This document shows, one piece after another, positions 10,601 to 16,671 of a DNA stretch of 16,671 nt; within the stretch, counting starts at the first letter, position 1; every line of letters starts with the position of its first letter. This stretch comes from Nephromyces sp. MM_2019. Lineage: Eukaryota; Apicomplexa; Aconoidasida; Nephromycida. Under the pieces are notes generated by a model. That model made no database searches and had not been told where the DNA came from. It was given only the letters and a program-made list of their open reading frames with translations. The position numbers and the translations under genes are program-made. The DNA is taken from assembly GCA_015657535.1 (NCBI GenBank), contig JADHZB010001313.1:9064-25734 (forward strand), read 5' to 3'.

Positions 10601-12676
10601 AAGGAGCCCAAATAGTGATGTAGATTTCTTTTTACCTATATATATTCATTAAGGTAAATAAGATATTAATTTAGTTATGATTTGTGTGTAGAAATTAATT
10701 GTTTAAAAATAAAGGTGATCTTAAGTTTTATTGATAATTAGGATGATAAAGCATATAAATAACGGTGAGTTGAATCATGTATAAAAAATCAAGAAATATA
10801 TACCAAGATTAATCAGGTTATATGTTATATAATTGATAAAAAATTATTAAGGGTTATTGTAGATCAATCTTCCAAAATTATTTCACACAAATAAAATCAT
10901 TTGAATATATACATACACTATATCAACAAATTATATTTAGACTTAGTTCAATATATATATATATACACTAAATCAACAAATTATATAGTTATATCAATGT
11001 ATATACAGACCTATTGAAAAAAGTTATTATTGAATCAAGTTATTGAGAATAAATAGAATACACAATACATTTCAATAAAATTATATTTAGAGTTATTTCA
11101 ATGTACACATACTATTTAAACAAAAATTATATTATAAATAATTTCATAAAACCTATATACAAACATTAGCTCAATAAATACATATACTATCTAAACATAA
11201 AATGTATTATAAATAATTTTATAATACCTATACACAAACACATACACATATGTATATATCTATTGATTTATTAAGGTTATAAGAATGTTATTTTACCTTC
11301 ACCAGGTAGTGGAAATATAGACAGTGCAGAAAATGATGCTTTATCTAATCGAAGGTAACGATCAAGCTCATATAAATTTAAAGTTGATCTATTTATAAAA
11401 GAAATATCAGAAATTATACTCCACTTTGATATCAAACAAGCTAAAGATTGACAACATAAGGGAGAAGAGAGTTCTTCAGGATGATTTTTTATTGAATCAT
11501 TTTGCCTTAATAATCGAGATAAATCTTGTTCTAGGTTAGTTGCTAAATATAAATACATAGACAAATGATTTCTCTCAAAAATTGAACCCAAAACAATTTT
11601 TGTTCATCATACATAGTACACATATAGCGTGTTTTAATACAAAAGGAATTTCGTTCATCATACATAGTACACATATCGAGTGTTTTAATAGTGTATAGAA
11701 TACACACTGTAGTTACATATCCTTGTATAGTTTAGATTATGTTCATATTTTACACAATGTTTTGATGCTGTATATAATGAACACAGTGCTTGTACATTAT
11801 GCACACCCTATTTTCATATTGTACATAACACACACCCTATTTTCATATTGTACATAATACACACCCTATTTTCATATTGTTTATAATAGATAACACTATT
11901 TTCTAAAGTTGTGGAGTAGATATATCTCTACATCCAAAATAAGAACTCTACACACATTTGGCAGAACTTTTTTCATTAGAAAATGAGTATGAAAACATAT
12001 TATTATATCAATATAAATAAAAGTATATAAAATTCGAGCTATATAAATATAACAATTGACTAATTTTAATACAATGTAATTTATATTTATATAGTTTGTG
12101 TGTTATCCCACAATAATCAATAATTTACCAGAAAAATAATTCTTAGGTACTTCTAATATTTCAACATCACAGGTGTCAAATGTTTTACATAGGCGGTCCT
12201 TATCTATAGTGTCAGAAGGATGATATAGAGCACAACAAGAGGGTCTAACCTGAAACACACACACACACACACACACATACAAGTAAGCACATAGATAGAT
12301 ACTTAGATATATATACAAACAATGAAATTAACAAGAAACATTGATTTATAATATATGTATATACACACCTAAAATGTGTGTAAATGTGTACATATATATA
12401 AACCTTATATATATATGAAGATGTTTAATTTTTTAAGCACTGAAAAACAATGTATATCAATACATTATAACAAATAATAAATGACTAAAAAATGTGTAAA
12501 CTTACTTGTAAGAGTATAGATTCGAGGGTAGAAAATGAGTTATAATCAAAAAATTGGGCTGTGGAGAAATATTTGAGATTTGTGTCCAAATAACTAAAAC
12601 CAATCACCCAACCGGTTTTGTTTTTTTGTAAACAAATGGATGATACTAAGTGTGTAGAATCATTTTTAAAACTCAT
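7663..12676 (-). CDS. MSH2: MSH2, DNA mismatch repair ATPase, 800 residues, 15 exons
   Basis: Exons are 12676-12506, 12249-12129, 11542-11297, 10635-10487, 10087-9782, 9634-9524, 9471-9331, 9262-9137, 9072-8919, 8859-8702, 8636-8521, 8458-8344, 8282-8180, 8107-7956 and 7896-7663. They total 2,403 nt and all phases agree. MSH2 pairs with MSH6 or MSH3 to recognise mismatches and loops in the nucleus and then recruits MutL homologues. Visible motifs are Walker [10 protein letters not shown] (549-557), signature [12 protein letters not shown] (about 598-609), Walker B/D-loop [11 protein letters not shown] (626-636), ATHFHE (661-666) and CDQSYG followed by the C-terminal helices. FGLLNKCKT marks domain III and SSSFDP the clamp region. 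The protein is about 130 residues shorter than human MSH2 because the first Met lies at the start of domain II and no domain I is seen. An in-frame ATG at 12862 would only add a Thr-His-rich stretch encoded by repeats. Introns are 52-72 nt in the 3' half and 147-661 nt in the 5' half. Confidence 0.97.
9685..9708. repeat. (TA)n microsatellite in MSH2 intron 5
   Basis: About 12 TA units inside the 147-nt intron 9781-9635. This is the first enlarged intron met when moving from the MSH2 3' end toward its 5' end. Confidence 0.95.
10088..10486 (-). repeat. MSH2 intron 4 (399 nt) filled with degenerate AATCAACATAT-type repeats
   Basis: Between about 10190 and 10430 the plus strand repeats variants of AATACAATCAATAT and AATCAACATATAAT many times, followed by a TA-rich stretch next to the donor at 10486. 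The flanking exons are certain from MSH2 homology, so this is intronic. Confidence 0.8.
10636..11296 (-). repeat. MSH2 intron 3 (661 nt) with a 75-bp duplicated unit
   Basis: The segment beginning TACTAT(T/C)TAAACA at 11110 recurs at 11185, with a shared ATTATAAATAATTT core and ACCTATA-ACAAACA tail. Two further related copies of ATCAACAAATTATAT occur near 10920 and 10972. A TGTGTGTA motif appears at about 10682, marking the inner border of the motif-rich flank. Confidence 0.75.
11602..11690. repeat. 51-bp tandem duplication in MSH2 intron 2
   Basis: GTTCATCATACATAGTACAC followed by ATAT and a GTGTTTTAATA end occurs at 11602 and again at 11653. The copies are nearly identical over about 38 bp, which suggests a recent duplication. 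Confidence 0.9.
11802..11888. repeat. 29-bp tandem repeat, 3 copies, in MSH2 intron 2
   Basis: Units starting CACACCCTATTTTCATATTG and continuing with T-TA-TAATA begin at 11802, 11831 and 11860, exactly 29 bp apart and nearly identical. Confidence 0.93.
12250..12277 (-). promoter_or_regulatory. MSH2 intron 1 3' splice site built from (TG)11 TTTCAG
   Basis: On the sense strand about eleven TG units run directly into TTTCAG before the exon that starts at 12249. The repeat takes the place of the pyrimidine tract. The intron spans 12505-12250 (256 nt), with donor GTAAGT after Gln57. Confidence 0.85.
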
Positions 12677-13140
12677 TGTGTGTAAGATATCAAGGTATAT
12701 AAATGTGTGTATGTGTATGTGTGTGTGTGTGTTTGTGTGTGTTCGTGTGTTTAAAGGAAGAGAGTGTGTTTTAGGGTGGGTGTGGGTGCGTGTGTAGAAT
12801 GATGAATTGTGTGTAGAGTTTTGGATTCTTTGTTGTTTATAAGGTGTACATATAGGGTTCAAAAATGTGTGTTGTCTATAATTATTAGAAGAGCTTTAAG
12901 GTTAGGGTGTGCGACTAAGTCAAAGAATACATATATAAATATATATATATATATATGAATGTGTTTACATGTGTGTATAGATGTGTAACTTTGAGGATAC
13001 TTATATCTATGTAAGGTTATCAAGATGTTTATAAGTTTATCGATGTGTGTAATTGATATATATATATATATATGTATATATATAAGGTATTGAGCGTGTG
13101 TGTAATATTTCAAGAAGTTGTTTTGATATGTATGTAACTA
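12677..13140. other. Region upstream of the MSH2 start: TG/TA-rich, no confirmed coding exon
   Basis: The MSH2 frame stays open upstream to 12862 but encodes Thr-His repeats from a TG tract (about 12711-12760). The minus-strand frame at 13113-12859 is Ile-Tyr and His-rich from TA runs (about 12933-12956 and 13057-13083). This may be 5' UTR, an upstream intron or promoter. Confidence 0.6.
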
Positions 13141-13905
13141 AATGAATAAGTTTTACAAGCAGTCATGAATTTGAAGAGGAAGGTATGAAGGACAGTGTGT
13201 GTGATACCAAATAGAAATAGTTCGAAATATGTGTTTGTGTGTGTATGTGTGTGATTGTTGGATTAATTGTGTAACCTCGATAAAATTTGAGTGGTTCATT
13301 TAAGTTTACACACTTGAAGGATATTAATGTGTAAAAATCGAAAATTGGAACTTCAAAATACCACACATTTTGTTAAGACATACTTTGTAATATTGTAGCT
13401 ATTATGTCTGCTGTGTGTGTCTTTGTTTGTATGTGTAAGTGTGTGCGTGAATGCGTGTGCATATTATATGAATGTTTGTGCATATTATACTCATTATATA
13501 ACTTTGTGTGCATCATATAATATGTGTGGTGTGTGGGTTGTAACACATGTATATGTGCAGTATACCTAATATGTGTGTGTAGCATATACTAAGAGTAAAG
13601 TATTGTAAGTAGTATAATAGCACGTGTATGTTTAGCATTTGTATATAGCATAGCATGTGTGTGTAGGTAGCAAATTTTACGTTAAGATGTATTTATCTAA
13701 TGATAGCACAGTATGTGTGTGTTTAATAGTATGTGTCTGTATACTATGATGATGTCTTGTGTGTGATGTAACAATGTGTATGTTTGATATGTTGTGTGTA
13801 CTGTGTAATGTGTGTGTATGCTATGTTTAGAAATTTGTAATATGTATATATTTACTCATGTATTGTGTAACTGATATCTTCAACAAACTCCTTATTATAG
13901 AGCCC
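13141..13905. other. TG-rich region on the plus strand without a recognisable gene
   Basis: It is dense in TGTGTG and TGTGTGTA motifs, with GCATATTATA and AGTATG-type variants. A minus-strand frame at 13366-13163 begins with an ordinary-looking stretch (MWYFEVPIFDFYTLISFKCV) before dissolving into Thr-His repeats. I could not match it to MSH2 domain I or to anything else. Confidence 0.6.
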
Positions 13906-14290
13906 TAAATTTAACACACACAAAACTTGACTTGACTATGTTTTTAATAACATACACATTTCAATAATTTGGTAATATTATTTCAAATGTATTTTTTTTT
14001 AAGAATTTACACACACACATGCTTATAAACAAGCATCCTAATCAAGCCGTGTTATGAAAAGTAAATTCACTGCTAACTAGTTTTAATTTAAAATATGGGA
14101 AAATTGAAATTTGTGTAGTGTGTTTGTGTGTGTGTTTGTAAGATATATTGAGTGGGGTATGTATGATATGATATATATATATATATATAATTAAATATAT
14201 ATGAGGCTATTCCCCAAATTATACAGAAATGTTTGATCTAAATTTTTGTAATATTTATAATTATTTCAAAATTTATTTTTAAAAAATTGA
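13906..14290. other. Transition zone from TG-rich to CA-rich plus strand
   Basis: It contains both ACACACAC (near 13915 and 14010) and TGTGTGTG (near 14115-14140) tracts, a (TA) run at about 14168-14189 and otherwise AT-rich sequence. No coding frame is supported. Confidence 0.6.
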
Positions 14291-16330
14291 AATATACACA
14301 CTCAGATATATACACTAATATATATATATATATAAACAAATATGTATATAAATACTTACTTATAACTAATATATATTTATATATATATATATAAGTATGC
14401 ATATGTATTTATATAGACATATCTAAGTTTAGACTCACAACTACACACATTGGATCAAATTACAATGCAAATTTCCAATACATAAGTTATCCACACCGTA
14501 ATTTATCAACTTGTAAATTCTCTACAAACAAATTACACACATAAATTATAAAAATAAGCCACACACGCAAATTATGCATGTAAATCCTACCATATTCAAG
14601 CTTTGCACACACAAATATATACCGCACTGCAACTATATTTTAACAAAGGTTTAAAAGTAAAAATGTTTGTTATTATGCGTATATTCTACTTTTCCAACGT
14701 TTTGATAAATCACACACATATATATCAACCTATATAAATACACACACATACATTTAGGTATATATATACATATTTTAAATATATATATACACAGACTTAA
14801 ACAATTGTAATTATACACGTATATATATATATTTACTTAATTAGTACACATACTCCTTGAGTGTGCTGACATATATATACATCAACATAGCATAGATTTG
14901 AGTAGGATTATAAATTAACACACACTATGTAAACTTGAGGTCACAAAACGTCACCAAACTAGAAATGTACCACACACATGCACACACACACACAAAACAC
15001 ATATACGCACGCAGACACACGCACATATATAAAACATATACACACATACATACATACATACATATATATATAACATATATATATTCTATATGCAACCGCA
15101 GCTATCCAACAAATAGATTAATAGACATTCTGGTATACACAAATAAAAGCACTACACACAGATACACACATAAATTTAAGTTATATAGGCTCACACACTC
15201 GCACATATTTAAACAAATATACAAAAATGTTCACAAATACAGATAGGCAAACAAAATCACAAATTGATAAACACACGTAAATATATACAGATACACATCA
15301 ATATAGATAGACATAAATAAATATACACACAAATTTTACTTATGTGCAAAATTGCTACACACACATACACATTTAATAGACTAAAATACAAACTGTATGT
15401 TTAATATTTGGACCATACATCTTACACCCTAAATTATTTATAAAGCAGTTATTAACGAAATTTAAAATAAACACAAACATACACACACACATAAAGTTGT
15501 GAACTTTAATTTTGTAATTCAAAGATATATTACACACACACATAAATCAGTTAATATCTTAGCTAGACCTAAACAATATGGGTATATAATAGGATAGGCA
15601 TACACAATCCCCTATCCCCATACAGAATCACAGCCAAACACTACACACAAACACACACACACAAACATTCTCCCATACAGACACCATATACACACACACA
15701 CCAACACTAACAAATATATATACATAGTAACTAACATCTATGTACACATATTACTACTATAAACCCACATGAGTAATATATTAGCTAGCAAAATCACACA
15801 GTCATATAGATATATCTTTGCGCATTAACTCACACACTAATATATATACATATTCAAACATACACCATTTACAAACATCTACTATATACACACACATTCC
15901 CATAAAACACCTACTTACTACATACTGATTCATAACTCTCTTAAAACTCCCTCTATATACACACATACACAAAACATCTATTACACACACACACACACAT
16001 TTACTCAAACAAGACACCTATTAAATATACAACCATACATAATTTACCAACACCTACATATAACATACAAATCATCTACACACACATAAATCTACAACAC
16101 AAACACACACACACAAACCTACAACACACCCACACACACACAAATCTACAACACACCCACACATATACAAATCCACAACACACCCACACACACACAAATC
16201 TACAACACACCCCCACACACAAAAAACTACACACACTAACATATCATATATGTATATATACATGCGCACACACACATGTTAATATTTAATTAATTATATA
16301 TAAAAATATATGCAAAAATACACACATTAC
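14291..16330. repeat. CA-rich low-complexity region on the plus strand, no gene seen
   Basis: About 2 kb in which short CACACA tracts separated by AT-rich spacers recur every few tens of bases, with several TA runs (for example about 14314-14333 and 14824-14832). Open frames on either strand (14935-15246 plus; 16017-15802 and 16275-16072 minus) encode only Thr-His, Tyr-Ile or Cys-Val low-complexity peptides. Confidence 0.8.
16092..16226. repeat. 27-bp minisatellite, 5 copies
   Basis: Units starting CTACAACACACCCACACACA begin at 16092, 16119, 16146, 16173 and 16200, exactly 27 bp apart, with a few substitutions. Because 27 is a multiple of three, open frames persist: CVVDLCVCG-type nonapeptides on the minus strand and STTHPHTHK on the plus strand. 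Confidence 0.93.
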
Positions 16331-16605
16331 AAGCAAATTTTATTTATCTTCTCAGTAAGTCAACTTTAATAATTCATTTTATATAAAATTTATTTTCCCC
16401 TAAAATTTATTTTTTTCAAAAATATAAACATATAATTTATATTAGATTTGTATTACCTTGCAACAAACAAAATTATCTGAAATATATTAAATTTTGCCTA
16501 TACACACATTTACATTTATACAAATTCGTTATTTACACATCACATATCTTAATACCGTTTTTCTTTAGTCTCTACTACACACAAAAGTAAGCACACACAC
16601 ACAGG

Positions 16606-16607
<2 letters not shown>
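16331..16607. other. AT-rich stretch with few CA repeats, nothing recognised
   Basis: This short interval is poorer in CA motifs than its surroundings and contains T-rich and A-rich tracts. No open frame of note was found. It could be a unique-sequence spacer or part of a gene lying beyond the window. Confidence 0.5.

Positions 16608-16671
<64 letters not shown>
16608..16671. repeat. (CA)32 microsatellite at the right edge
   Basis: A perfect CA tract of 64 bases reaches the end of the window. With the TA/TG tract at the left edge, it suggests that the contig may end where repeats stopped assembly. Confidence 0.97.

Larger units (their letters stand above)
11543..12128 (-). other. MSH2 intron 2 (586 nt) with two tandem repeat families
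   Basis: Donor GTAAATTATTG at 12128 and acceptor TATATTTAG at 11543, phase 1 on both sides. It contains the 51-bp and 29-bp tandem repeats listed separately and otherwise AT-rich sequence. The exon sequences on each side align with consecutive parts of MSH2 domain II. Confidence 0.85.

Noticed and set aside
12859..13113. Minus-strand open frame rich in Ile, Tyr and His
   Set aside because: Composition is explained by TA and TG microsatellites; no motif recognised.
13163..13366. Minus-strand frame as a possible MSH2 domain I exon (contains IFDFYT, loosely like FDRGDFYT)
   Set aside because: The rest of the stretch does not follow domain I, it ends in Thr-His repeat, and no splice path in phase to the first MSH2 exon was found.
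16092..16226. CRISPR array or telomere-type repeat
   Set aside because: There are no unique spacers of constant length, the units are contiguous, and the genome is clearly eukaryotic; the sequence lacks the G-rich triplet blocks of telomeres.
14935..16275. Low-complexity open frames on both strands in the CA-rich region
   Set aside because: They encode only repeat-derived peptides and have no start context, splice structure or family resemblance.
1..16671. Transposable element, integrated virus, tRNA or rRNA genes
   Set aside because: No transposase or reverse-transcriptase motifs, terminal repeats with target duplication, or RNA gene signatures were seen on either strand.

Overview
The window looks like a piece of an AT-rich, intron-rich nuclear genome from a eukaryote, probably a protist or early-branching lineage that I cannot place further. 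The signs are spliced genes with canonical GT..AG introns, a standard genetic code, very low GC, and many TA and TG/CA microsatellites. A rotatin-like gene suggests an organism that builds centrioles or basal bodies. No rRNA, tRNA, transposon, virus or CRISPR signal was seen.

Three spliced protein genes can be rebuilt exon by exon. (1) On the minus strand, a rotatin-like armadillo/HEAT gene starts at 4448 and runs off the left edge; eight exons encode about 753 residues in the window. (2) On the plus strand, 5545-7393, a compact 12-exon gene encodes a 425-residue protein that resembles the DUF4708/C18orf63 family. (3) On the minus strand, 12676-7663, a 15-exon gene encodes an 800-residue MSH2, the MutS homologue of eukaryotic mismatch repair. 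Its ATPase domain is intact, but domain I is not visible. For genes 2 and 3 the exon lengths sum exactly to a multiple of three and every intron phase agrees. Genes 1 and 2 diverge from a 1.1-kb intergenic region, and genes 2 and 3 converge across 269 bp.

The window has two textures. The core, about 3.1-10.4 kb, is nearly free of microsatellites and its introns are mostly 44-72 nt. Both flanks are full of short TGTGTGTA/TACACACA motifs, TA runs and minisatellites, and there the introns grow to 250-660 nt. The change falls inside the rotatin-like gene on the left and inside MSH2 on the right. In the left flank the motif is also inside coding exons, where it is read as His-Thr or Cys-Val pairs.

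From about 12.7 kb to the right end I find no supportable gene, only low-complexity sequence. It is TG-rich on the plus strand up to about 14.1 kb, then CA-rich, and it ends in a (CA)32 tract at the window edge. All gene names rest on reading motifs by eye. MSH2 is certain, the rotatin call is likely, and the DUF4708 call is plausible. No expression data or database search was available.
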